A stretch of DNA of 21,003 nucleotides, taken from the NCBI GenBank assembly GCA_023396555.1, contig JAEWWC010000159.1, positions 1 to 21,003 on the forward strand, read 5' to 3'. The DNA comes from Bacillota bacterium (GTDB lineage: Bacteria > Bacillota > Clostridia > Christensenellales > SZUA-584). The translations under genes were made by a program, and so were the position numbers. Positions 1-6,350 of this stretch are shown here, one piece after another (the stretch's first letter is position 1; the number at the start of each line of letters is the position of its first letter). The notes below the pieces were generated by a model. The model was not told where the DNA came from, did not search any database, and worked only from the letters and a program-made list of their open reading frames with translations.

Positions 1-32
1 GGTCGTTGGTTCGAGCCCAACTGTTCCCACCA
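1..32 (+). tRNA. 3' part of a tRNA gene, probably tRNA-Val
   Basis: The window opens inside a tRNA. The T-arm is complete (stem GTTGG/CCAAC around TTCGAGC), followed by the 3' acceptor strand TGTTCCC, discriminator A and an encoded CCA. The anticodon is outside the window. The amino acid is inferred only from the A discriminator, an acceptor that would read GGGAACA, and the usual neighbourhood of Val with Asp and Gly, so Val is a guess. Confidence 0.8.
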
Positions 33-35
33 TAT

Positions 36-112
36 GGCCCGGTAGTTCAGACGGTTAGAACGCTAGCCTGTCACGCTAGAGGTCGAGGGTTCGAGTCCCT
101 TCCGGGTCGCCA
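36..112 (+). tRNA. tRNA-Asp (anticodon GTC)
   Basis: A complete cloverleaf is visible. The acceptor GGCCCGG (36-42) pairs with CCGGGTC (102-108). The anticodon GTC is at 70-72 and the T-loop reads TTCGAGT. Discriminator G is followed by an encoded CCA at 110-112. It starts 3 nt after the preceding tRNA, so both are parts of one polycistronic tRNA transcript. Confidence 0.97.
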
Positions 113-144
113 GTTTCGGCTTCAAAACAAAGAACGCACACTCT

Positions 145-219
145 GCGGGAGTGACTCAGTGGTAGAGTGCGACCTTGCCAAGGTCGAAGTCGCGGGTTCG
201 AATCCCGTCTTCCGCTCCA
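145..219 (+). tRNA. tRNA-Gly (anticodon GCC)
   Basis: The acceptor GCGGGAG (145-151) pairs with CTTCCGC (209-215). The anticodon stem CGACC/GGTCG encloses the loop TTGCCAA, with GCC at 177-179. The T-loop is TTCGAAT, the discriminator is T and CCA is encoded at 217-219. The spacer from tRNA-Asp is 32 nt, with no hairpin seen in it. Confidence 0.97.
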
Positions 220-223
220 AAGT

Positions 224-292
224 CCCCCCGAGCTGTCAATCAGCCGGGGGGATAAAAATGAATCCTCGGGCATATAGTGAATATATGCTGAG
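224..292 (+). other. two stem-loops in the Gly-Cys tRNA spacer
   Basis: The first hairpin pairs 224-235 with 241-251: six C, G, a bulged A, then GCTG, around a TCAAT loop. The second pairs 265-276 with 282-292; its core is GCATATA/TATATGC with a GTGAA loop and a CTC/GAG extension. Neither is followed by a T-run, so they are not ordinary terminators. They may be processing signals for separating the tRNAs, which is inference. Confidence 0.6.
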
Positions 293-298
293 CAATAT

Positions 299-373
299 GG
301 CGCCATAGCCAAGTGGTAAGGCACGGGTCTGCAAAACCCTTATGCCCCGGTTCAAATCCGGGTGGCGCCTCCA
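299..373 (+). tRNA. tRNA-Cys (anticodon GCA)
   Basis: The acceptor GGCGCCA (299-305) pairs with TGGCGCC (363-369). The anticodon loop CTGCAAA holds GCA at 331-333, the T-loop is TTCAAAT, the discriminator is T and CCA is encoded at 371-373. Confidence 0.97.
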
Positions 374-383
374 GTCAACAAAG

Positions 384-446
384 TCGGGCTTCTGGAGACA
401 GAGGCCCGAAATTATATCAGTTTTCCCCAAGCGCCAACTTTTGGGG
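384..446 (+). other. two stem-loops in the Cys-Leu tRNA spacer
   Basis: The first hairpin pairs TCGGGCTTCT (384-393) with AGAGGCCCGA (400-409) around GGAGAC, ten pairs with one G-T. The second pairs CCCCAA (425-430) with TTGGGG (441-446). There is no U-tract after either. The arrangement mirrors the two hairpins in the previous spacer. Confidence 0.55.
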
Positions 447-454
447 AGTGCCTC

Positions 455-541
455 GCCGAAGTGGCGAAATCGGCAGACGCACGGGACTTAAAATCCCGCG
501 GTGGCAACACCGTACCGGTTCAAGTCCGGTCTTCGGCACCA
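455..541 (+). tRNA. tRNA-Leu (anticodon TAA)
   Basis: This is a long-variable-arm (class II) tRNA. The acceptor GCCGAAG (455-461) pairs with CTTCGGC (531-537). The anticodon stem CGGGA/TCCCG encloses CTTAAAA, with TAA at 489-491. The variable arm contains CGGTG/CACCG. The T-loop is TTCAAGT, the discriminator is A and CCA is encoded at 539-541. It is the last gene of the array. Confidence 0.97.
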
Positions 542-542
542 A

Positions 543-575
543 AATAGAGCAAAGTTTACTTTGTTCTATTTTTTT
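543..575 (+). terminator. intrinsic terminator of the tRNA array
   Basis: A 12-bp stem (543-554 with 559-570, one G-T pair) with a TTTA loop runs directly into seven T residues (569-575). It begins 2 nt after the CCA of tRNA-Leu and closes the tRNA transcript. Confidence 0.92.
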
Positions 576-746
576 ATCATGAGTCATAACCACCCAGCCG
601 GAGGTCATGACTATAAATTTGTTTCCAATCTGAACCATTCCGTAAATTAGTTATAAAAAACTTTATAATATGAACTTTTATACCGAAACCGTCGTCATAT
701 GTGCAAAACACTTAATTTGTTTCATGCTTAAGAGTATTTTAACCGA

Positions 747-776
747 TTGACATTATACTTAAAGTTGAAGTATACT
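747..776 (+). promoter_or_regulatory. sigma-A type promoter for the O-antigen ligase-like gene
   Basis: A perfect -35 TTGACA (747-752) is separated by 18 bp from the -10 TATACT (771-776). Transcription would start near 783, about 25 nt before the ATG. The rest of the 576-746 interval is AT-rich and holds only an imperfect hairpin at 582-612 (AGTCAT-ACC with GGT-ATGACT). Confidence 0.8.
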
Positions 777-807
777 GTCACGGTTTTGGGAGGATTATCA
801 GTATATA

Positions 808-2037
808 ATGTTAAGGAATTTAATCAGACAGTATGGCATCGAAGGCGTATTCATCTTGGTTCTGCTGATTTCTGTGATGTTATCGGTCTATGTGACTGTT
901 GCAGTATGCTTATCAATCATCGTATACATGTTTGCCAGCAGGAAGTTCTCGGGAGTGGTTCACGCGATGCCCAGATCAGTGGTCTGGAACATCGCCGTCT
1001 TTTGTGTGATGGCACTGATTGTCGCCATTGCCTACAAAAATAAAACAGGGGTGTACATTGCACTCGGCGTGGGCGTCGTAGTGCTAACCGGCATGTTCCT
1101 GCGCCGTTTTATGACACGGGAGTTATTTGAGTCGGGAATTTCAATTTGCTGCTGGCTCAGCATCGCGTGTTTTGGCGTAGCGCTTTTTCAGCTTTTCGTT
1201 TACGGAGGAGATTCTAGTTACCGTATCCCGTCAACCTTCATGAACGCAAATTACTACGCGATGGTGATTGAGTTTGTTGTGACACTGTGCCTTTATAAGA
1301 TACTCAGCATGCCGAAGGGAAATGCAGGGCTTGTCCTGCGCTATTGCTTCATCATACTGATTAACATCGTCGGTCTGTATATCAGCGGCAGTCGCTCAGG
1401 CCTTATGGTTACTCTATCAGTGTTTTTGCTGATGTTCCTGCTGTATAAGCGCTATTCGCTCTTCTGGATCGCGCTGGGTATATTGGCCGCCTATGCAATC
1501 ATAGGGCTCCATTATCCTGATATTTTGCTCCGAGAGGCAAGGATTTCGCATGACCTCGACAACCGGCTTTCAATCTGGCGAGCCGCGCTCGAAGGTATCG
1601 CAACCCATCCCCTTTTCGGCGAGGGAGGCAACGCCTATGCCAGGATTTACGCTGTGTTTGACGGTTATAAGGCACGTCATGCCCACAATTTGATACTGGA
1701 TACGCTGCTCAATTATGGGATTGCAGGATTTGGAATGGTGCTTGGTGGCTTTGCAGGTATGTTCAAATTAATGCGAAACGGAAAATCCGATGCTCGCATC
1801 AGGCACCTGATATATACCGTCTGCTGGTGTGTGCTGGTGCATGGTCTGATGGATGTGACGATTCTCTGGATACAGACCGCTATACTGTTTCTGTTCATAT
1901 TCAGCGGAGGCGTTATGCGCGAGCATCGAGATTTTATCGGAGCGCTGCCGCCCGTGGCCACTGGGTTGGGTGGGACTTACCTGTCTCCATCGGGCTTACT
2001 GATTCAAATGTCGCACCGAACCGAATCGCGCCAATGA
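808..2037 (+). CDS. O-antigen ligase/polymerase-like membrane protein
   Basis: This 409-residue protein is strongly hydrophobic, with about ten membrane helices. It has the layout of the O-antigen ligase / Wzy_C family. A short SGSRSG motif (193-198) precedes paired helices. A large extracytoplasmic loop follows with DNRLSIWRAAL (251-261), then HPLFGEGG, then HAHNLILDTLLNYGIAG (291-307). Such proteins join or polymerise lipid-linked glycans outside the membrane; the substrate here is unknown. The start follows GGGAGGA (788-794), a rather long 13 nt upstream. The gene stands alone between the tRNA terminator and degV with its own promoter. GC looks lower than in the neighbours (about 40-52% in lines I counted), which may hint at transfer. 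The family call is firm, the function is not. Confidence 0.82.
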   Translation: MLRNLIRQYGIEGVFILVLLISVMLSVYVTVAVCLSIIVYMFASRKFSGVVHAMPRSVVWNIAVFCVMALIVAIAYKNKTGVYIALGVGVVVLTGMFLRRFMTRELFESGISICCWLSIACFGVALFQLFVYGGDSSYRIPSTFMNANYYAMVIEFVVTLCLYKILSMPKGNAGLVLRYCFIILINIVGLYISGSRSGLMVTLSVFLLMFLLYKRYSLFWIALGILAAYAIIGLHYPDILLREARISHDLDNRLSIWRAALEGIATHPLFGEGGNAYARIYAVFDGYKARHAHNLILDTLLNYGIAGFGMVLGGFAGMFKLMRNGKSDARIRHLIYTVCWCVLVHGLMDVTILWIQTAILFLFIFSGGVMREHRDFIGALPPVATGLGGTYLSPSGLLIQMSHRTESRQ

Positions 2038-2156
2038 CGCTCTTGGTGTTTATAAGTTATTAACAGTATTAATTAACTTTAAACATTTGGATATACGCTT
2101 GCTTTTTAAATAACTGACGGTTAGTTTAGAATAAGAAAGACCGAAAGGATTTTTGA

Positions 2157-3077
2157 ATGAAGAATTTTGTCATCAGCGTCGATTCGTCAGCGAGCTTTAC
2201 CAATGAGGAATTAGACAAATACGAAATTTTGATGGTCTGTCTTTCATATACGCTGGATGGCAGGGAATTTGCAGATAGCTTTGGAAATGATGACCAAAAA
2301 CAGGCTCTCTATGATAAACTATCGCGCGGATCGATGGCTCAGTCGTCCAAGGCCACGCCCCACAGCTTCATTGAGACTTGGCGGGAAACGCTTATTGCCG
2401 GACATGATATACTGCATTTGTCGCTTTCCAATCAGGTGAGCGGGTCATATGACAGCGCTTGTTTGGCGGCGGAGGAACTCGGAAAGGAATATGGCCGCAA
2501 AATACTCGTTGTGGACACGCTGACGGGCAGCTTTGCTGTCACCGCGCTGGCAATGGATCTGATTCGGATACAGAGCACCGCCACCATCGAGGAGGCAAGA
2601 GATTTCTCACTGTCCGGCCTGAACGAGTACAATCTGATATTCACTATAGGAGATATAAAGCACCTGCACCGGGGCGGACGTATCAGCCATGTCAAAGCGC
2701 TGCTGGGCGGGATATTGCAGCTTAAGCCCATACTGTTTATCAATGAGCAGGGGCGTATTACGTATCTAATGAATGCCCGCGGTACCCGGCAGGCACTCAA
2801 CCTGATGGCGCAGAAGGTACTGAAAAGTATGACAGCTCATACGGATTGCGCGTACATCGCGCACGGCGGCGATCTGCCGCTGGCTGAAAAGCTTAAAGAA
2901 AAGATACTCGAGCTGATCCCGCGAATCAATGTGCGTATTGATTACCTCACTCCGGCACTCGGCATCCATGGCGGGCCCAGTTCGCTGGTGCTCAGCTTCA
3001 AGGGGGCTGTGCGTTCCCAGATACTGCAGGACGCACAAAACCGAAACCAGTTTAATGCCGCGATAGCAGAAGCATGA
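2157..3077 (+). CDS. DegV family protein (FakB-like fatty-acid-binding)
   Basis: This 306-residue protein matches the usual length of DegV proteins. The N-terminus FVISVDSSASF is the typical DegV opening. Further family landmarks are SSKATPHSF (63-71, the ligand-contacting loop), SLSNQVSGSYDSA (89-101), DIKHLHRGGRIS (166-177) and GIHGGPSSLVLSF (269-281). Known members bind one fatty acid molecule and, as FakB, present it to the FakA kinase for phosphorylation before phospholipid synthesis. No fakA is visible here. The Shine-Dalgarno AAAGGA lies 7 nt before the ATG. I found no convincing promoter in 2038-2156. The stop codon is 1 nt from the convergent spoVAE stop, with no terminator between them. 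The fatty-acid role is by family, not shown here. Confidence 0.9.
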   Translation: MKNFVISVDSSASFTNEELDKYEILMVCLSYTLDGREFADSFGNDDQKQALYDKLSRGSMAQSSKATPHSFIETWRETLIAGHDILHLSLSNQVSGSYDSACLAAEELGKEYGRKILVVDTLTGSFAVTALAMDLIRIQSTATIEEARDFSLSGLNEYNLIFTIGDIKHLHRGGRISHVKALLGGILQLKPILFINEQGRITYLMNARGTRQALNLMAQKVLKSMTAHTDCAYIAHGGDLPLAEKLKEKILELIPRINVRIDYLTPALGIHGGPSSLVLSFKGAVRSQILQDAQNRNQFNAAIAEA

Positions 3078-3078
3078 A

Positions 3079-3435
3079 TTACTTTTTCGTTTTCGGCGTA
3101 AATATCAGGGCGATAAGATAACCGAACAATACTGCAGCCGCGATGCCTGCTGCAGTTCCTTTCACACCTCCGGACAGTGCACCCAGCAGGCCGCTCTCAT
3201 CAACACCTTTGAACGCGCCCTTGGCGAGCGAATATCCAAAGCCGGTCAGCGGTACCTGAGCACCTGCGCCGCCCAGCTTCACCAGCGGCTCATACAGCCC
3301 CACAGCAGTCAGTATCACTCCTGCCGTTACAAACAGTACGAGTATCCTGGCGGGCGTCATATTCGTTTTTGAAAGCAGTATCTGTCCGATCAGGCAGATG
3401 GCACCGCCTATCACAAAAGCCCAGAAATAGTTCAT
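3079..3435 (-). CDS. spoVAE: stage V sporulation protein AE
   Basis: This 118-residue membrane protein has three to four helices and the SpoVAE features: MNYFWAFVIGGAICLIGQ at the start, a GAGAQVPLTGFGYSLAKGAFKG segment in the middle, and a lysine-rich end. SpoVAE is part of the SpoVA complex in the spore inner membrane, which imports Ca-dipicolinic acid during sporulation and releases it in germination. Its ATG overlaps the spoVAD stop (ATGA), so translation is probably coupled; GGGGTG inside the spoVAD end is the likely ribosome site. It is the last gene of the operon. spoVAEa and spoVAF, found next in Bacillus, are not present after it. Confidence 0.93.
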   Translation of the reverse strand: MNYFWAFVIGGAICLIGQILLSKTNMTPARILVLFVTAGVILTAVGLYEPLVKLGGAGAQVPLTGFGYSLAKGAFKGVDESGLLGALSGGVKGTAAGIAAAVLFGYLIALIFTPKTKK

Positions 3436-4451
3436 ATGCTACACCCCGTTTCTATGGTGACCGCATGCGCAATGCATGGAATGGATTCTCCCTGAAGCGC
3501 ACTCGTGGGACTATGCAGCGCACCGGTAGCCACAAACAATATGCGTTTCATATTTCCCTTGATGAGCTCTGGCAGGAAGAACCCGCACAGCATGCTCGCA
3601 CTACAGCCGCAGCCGCTGGCGCCGCAGTTCATCAGGTCGTTTCCTTCATAGAGCATAGCGCCGCAGTCCTTATGCACGCCGGAAATGTCCCAGCCTGCTT
3701 CCCCTGAATATTTGACCAGCAGCTCGCTGCCAAACGTGCCAAGATCGCCCGTTATAATAGCGTCGTAATCTGTGGGCGCTTTGCCCGTATCCTCCAGGTG
3801 GCATATTATCGTTTCAGCAGCCGCAGGAGCCATCGCCGCGCCCATGTTGTTGACATCGTTGATGCCCATGTCCACCACCCGTCCCGGAGTCGCGCACGTT
3901 ATGGAAGCATACTGTCCCCGTTGTGTGGAGAGTATAACGGCCCCCGCTGCCGACGCGGTGTGCTGCGACGTAGGAGTCTTCGGAGTGCCCAGCTCAAGCG
4001 GCATCCTGAACTGCCGTTCTGCTGTCGCAAAATGGCTGCTTGTGGTGCACAAGGCGTTCTGAGCAAAACCGCCATCCACCGTCATAGCTCCCACAAGCAT
4101 CGATTCAGACATTGTGGAACAGGCCCCATAGAGTCCGATAAAGGGGATGCCCAGCTGTCTTGCCACGAAGCCCGAAGAAATGATCTGATTCAGCAGGTCT
4201 CCACCGTAAAGAATGTGGATATCATCCGGCATGAGCCCAGCTTTATCAATGACAGTTTCAGCAGCAGTCAGCTGCATTTTACGTTCGGCAAGCTCATAAG
4301 TCTTTTCTCCCCAGAGGTCGTCCTCAAACGTTACGTCAAAACAGCTGCCATATGGTCCGTTCTTCTCATCCTTACCGGCTACGGAAGCAAAAGCGATAAT
4401 ATTTGGCGGTAAATCAAACCTGACTGTCCTGGCTCCGACGCGTATTCCCAT
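3432..4451 (-). CDS. spoVAD: stage V sporulation protein AD
   Basis: This 339-residue soluble protein has a thiolase-like fold and the normal SpoVAD length. The landmarks are GKDEKNGPYGSCFD near residue 30, YGGDLLNQ, then GLYGACSTMSES around the thiolase-type cysteine, and a C-terminal GCGCSASMLCGFFLPEL. In Bacillus SpoVAD binds dipicolinic acid directly and sits on the outer face of the spore inner membrane. The ATG lies 1 nt after the spoVAC stop and is preceded by GGGGTGAT at a good distance. It is unusually cysteine-rich toward the C-terminus, which is common in the family. The identification is secure. Confidence 0.95.
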   Translation of the reverse strand: MGIRVGARTVRFDLPPNIIAFASVAGKDEKNGPYGSCFDVTFEDDLWGEKTYELAERKMQLTAAETVIDKAGLMPDDIHILYGGDLLNQIISSGFVARQLGIPFIGLYGACSTMSESMLVGAMTVDGGFAQNALCTTSSHFATAERQFRMPLELGTPKTPTSQHTASAAGAVILSTQRGQYASITCATPGRVVDMGINDVNNMGAAMAPAAAETIICHLEDTGKAPTDYDAIITGDLGTFGSELLVKYSGEAGWDISGVHKDCGAMLYEGNDLMNCGASGCGCSASMLCGFFLPELIKGNMKRILFVATGALHSPTSALQGESIPCIAHAVTIETGCSI

Positions 4452-4452
4452 G

Positions 4453-4911
4453 CTATATCACCCCAATGATGTAATAAATGATGCCGACAAGCACGGATGA
4501 GCTGATACCATATACCAGCACCGGGCCGGCAATAGTAAACAACTTTGCGCCGACGCCCAATATATAGCCTTCCCATTTATACTCGAGTGCAGGGGAGACG
4601 ATGGAATTTGCGAACCCGGTAATGGGTACGATGGAACCCGCGCCCGCGATTCGGCCGAGTATGTCGTATATACCGATGCCTGTGAACAACGCGCCCAGAA
4701 ATATTAGTGTCGCGGAGCGGAAAGCCCCGATCCCTGCTTCATCCAGATTAAATACTTTTTCACCAAGATCGTTCAAGGCCTCGCCAACAATACAAATCAG
4801 TCCGCCTACAATAAAAGCCATCACGCACTCCTTTAAAAAATGGCTTTTCGGCATGGACTTTTTGACATACTGCTGATAGTTTGTCGCCTCAATATTTTTC
4901 TTTATATCCAC
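4453..4911 (-). CDS. spoVAC: stage V sporulation protein AC
   Basis: This 152-residue membrane protein starts with a GTG codon. The start is well supported by AAAGGAG, with a 7-nt spacer. A basic N-terminal stretch (YQQYVKKSMPKSHFLKECV) precedes several helices and the motifs ICIVGEALNDLGEKVF and IVPITGFANSIVSPALEYKWEG, which are characteristic of SpoVAC. In Bacillus SpoVAC behaves as a mechanosensitive channel for small molecules, including dipicolinate. It follows a small ORF whose stop overlaps the leader of this gene. Confidence 0.94.
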   Translation of the reverse strand: MDIKKNIEATNYQQYVKKSMPKSHFLKECVMAFIVGGLICIVGEALNDLGEKVFNLDEAGIGAFRSATLIFLGALFTGIGIYDILGRIAGAGSIVPITGFANSIVSPALEYKWEGYILGVGAKLFTIAGPVLVYGISSSVLVGIIYYIIGVI

Positions 4912-4923
4912 TGTCGATCTCCT

Positions 4924-5031
4924 TTATATTCTTTTCTGCTTTTCTGTTATCGTTCTGGTATACTCTTCAGTTTCTTCAACGTTCTGCAATGTGCCGACGT
5001 TGACATCTGGTAATTTTATATAGTTTCTCAT
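4924..5031 (-). CDS. small 35-codon ORF between spoVAB and spoVAC
   Basis: This ORF fills the 134-nt gap between spoVAB and spoVAC on the coding strand of the operon. It reads MRNYIKLPDVNVGTLQNVEE, then a charged C-terminal half ending KQKRI. A GGAAAGG ribosome site (5039-5045) lies 7 nt before the chosen ATG at 5031. An in-frame ATG at 5034 gives one extra residue and a 4-nt spacer. Its stop TAA is immediately followed by the spoVAC Shine-Dalgarno, as in a tightly packed operon gene. The peptide is hydrophilic with no membrane segment. I do not recognise a family. The codons look normal, but the length is short enough that chance remains possible. Confidence 0.5.
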   Translation of the reverse strand: MRNYIKLPDVNVGTLQNVEETEEYTRTITEKQKRI

Positions 5032-5045
5032 CATTCATCCTTTCC

Positions 5046-5459
5046 TCAAAACACCCCAGACATCCAATAAATGAGCGCTCCCAAAGTCTTTCCCAAAACA
5101 AATCCCGTCAGCAGTACGACGATGATGCGCTGTGTCAGTCCATAATTCTTAATGACCGGAATCGCGTCGGTAACCTCAGCCAGACACGCGATCAGTATGC
5201 CGACATAGATGCCGCCAAAAAGTCCGAATATTGCGCCAAAAGCTTTTCCGATCAGTATTTTCAGACCGAATATCGTAATGACCGTACCCAGCAATCCGCC
5301 AGATGCGGCACTGACGGCCATCATCGGTCCCGCCTTTTTTATATTCAAGCACTGGGCGGATTTTGTAAAAACTCCCAACGCTATATAGAAAGCACTGAGC
5401 GCTGTTCCTGATACAATTCCGGCACACAGTCCTGTAATCGCTGACAGTAAATCACCCAT
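5046..5459 (-). CDS. spoVAB: stage V sporulation protein AB
   Basis: This is a membrane protein of 137 residues with about four helices, beginning MGDLLSAITGLCAGIVSG. Position in the operon and length (close to the roughly 140 residues of Bacillus SpoVAB) support the call; the sequence resembles the family in its glycine-rich helices. I chose the ATG at 5459, which overlaps the last 8 nt of spoVAA. An upstream ATG at 5507 would add 16 hydrophilic residues but has no ribosome site. GAGAGG abuts the chosen ATG too closely to be ideal, so translational coupling to spoVAA is likely. Part of the SpoVA dipicolinate channel. Confidence 0.85.
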   Translation of the reverse strand: MGDLLSAITGLCAGIVSGTALSAFYIALGVFTKSAQCLNIKKAGPMMAVSAASGGLLGTVITIFGLKILIGKAFGAIFGLFGGIYVGILIACLAEVTDAIPVIKNYGLTQRIIVVLLTGFVLGKTLGALIYWMSGVF

Positions 5460-6033
5460 CCTCTCGCTTACTGTTTGCTGCGAGATAATCCCGCAGTTCT
5501 TTCTCATGATTATGGATATCTATGTCCAGCACAGTGGGCGAGCTTTTCTTGCGCCGGTACAAACCAAAGAGCATGATAAAACCAATCGCAATTCCGATGC
5601 TATAAGGAATGCTGACAATAGGGACAGTGTCAAGAGTGACGCCGGTGAAAAAAGCATATATGTCGCTGTGCACCCGTGGCATATCAACATCCTCATGGAA
5701 GGTCATAATAGCAATGGCACCGCCGAAAAACATTACAGCGAAAAGCACCGTAGCTTTTAAGAATTTTATCAGTTTCCCGGTTTGCGGATGGTTCAGAAAT
5801 ACATTGCATTCGGTAGGTCCAAGATTACTGATTGTGTATTCGGGATAAAGCGGTGCAATGCGGGAGATAACATCCAAAGCTGTGATTGTCATTGCCTGCC
5901 CTTTTACACGAAAATGAACACAATCCAAAGGTATAGCCGAAGCGCCGTAAACCGTGCAAATAGTGGAAAGAGAAATATCCGGGTTCTCAGTATATGAGGT
6001 TTTTTCCAATGAAAAAAACAATTCTTTCTTCAT
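5452..6033 (-). CDS. spoVAA: stage V sporulation protein AA
   Basis: This 193-residue protein has an N-terminal soluble domain (MKKELFFSLEKTSYTENPDI, then STICTVYG) followed by two membrane helices around residues 90-110 and 140-160 and a charged tail. The order is that of SpoVAA, whose N-terminal part precedes a membrane anchor. It is the first recognised gene of the spoVA operon. No Shine-Dalgarno is visible before the ATG. The stop of a small membrane ORF ends 4 nt upstream, so translation probably depends on coupling. Confidence 0.9.
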   Translation of the reverse strand: MKKELFFSLEKTSYTENPDISLSTICTVYGASAIPLDCVHFRVKGQAMTITALDVISRIAPLYPEYTISNLGPTECNVFLNHPQTGKLIKFLKATVLFAVMFFGGAIAIMTFHEDVDMPRVHSDIYAFFTGVTLDTVPIVSIPYSIGIAIGFIMLFGLYRRKKSSPTVLDIDIHNHEKELRDYLAANSKREDG

Positions 6034-6037
6034 ACGC

Positions 6038-6178
6038 TTATATATATGAGGCGTCGGTATATTTTCCCATCTGCGGATGAATCAGCAGCAAAGTCACCAG
6101 CAAAGCCAGCATGACACAAATGACAAGTATGATCAAAGTTAGAAGCCATTTTTTCCGCAGCAAATACTGCACAGCCAA
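6038..6178 (-). CDS. small single-pass membrane ORF upstream of spoVAA
   Basis: This 46-codon ORF begins with TTG (or GTG at 6172) after AAGGAG at 6183-6188; spacers are 4 and 10 nt. The product has a basic N-terminal flank (LLRKKW), one clear membrane helix (LLTLIILVICVMLALLVTLL) and a short polar end. This is the pattern of a real small membrane protein. Its TAA lies 4 nt before the spoVAA ATG, which itself lacks a ribosome site. A competing ORF in another frame (6030-6191, 53 codons, ATG start, stop overlapping the spoVAA ATG) lacks a good ribosome site and looks less protein-like. I know no named family. Confidence 0.45.
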   Translation of the reverse strand: MAVQYLLRKKWLLTLIILVICVMLALLVTLLLIHPQMGKYTDASYI

Positions 6179-6222
6179 TAATCTCCTTCATCAATTATTC
6201 CGCAGTTGTTTACGGTTAAGAT

Positions 6223-6251
6223 TATTATCCGCAGACAACTAAAAAATATTA
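6223..6251 (-). promoter_or_regulatory. candidate forespore (sigma-G-like) promoter of the spoVA operon
   Basis: On the minus strand TAATA (6247-6251), a 17-nt spacer and GATAATA (6223-6229) resemble the sigma-G -35 and -10 elements (the -10 fits CATnnTA at all but the first base). The start point would fall near 6216, giving a leader of roughly 40 nt to the small membrane ORF. spoVA is sigma-G-dependent in Bacillus. The -35 fit is only partial. Confidence 0.35.
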
Positions 6252-6316
6252 GCTAAGTAATTGGAACCTCGCTTAGATAAAGAAATGTTTGAATAGAGTT
6301 TAGGTTAATGAAAGGG

Positions 6317-6350
6317 AAAAAATCAGCGGCGTTATTCCACTGATTTTTTT
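6317..6350 (-). terminator. intrinsic terminator after sigF
   Basis: On the minus strand a 13-bp stem (6338-6350 with 6318-6330, one G-T) forms around AATAACG and ends in a run of six T. The stem starts inside the last sigF codons and the loop region contains its stop codon. Read on the plus strand the same hairpin is also followed by T residues, so it could stop transcription both ways. It separates spoIIA from spoVA. Confidence 0.85.

Noticed and set aside
6..638. Open frames of 61-100 codons on both strands across the tRNA array, with peptides such as RDSNPRLRPWQGRTLPLSHS
   Set aside because: They read through tRNA genes or their complements; these peptides are a well-known artefact of translating antisense tRNA DNA.
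2087..2132. Possible degV promoter (TTGGAT, TTGCTT or CTGACG with TAGAAT)
   Set aside because: No pairing of these elements gives a spacer of 16-19 bp with acceptable -35 and -10 sequences.
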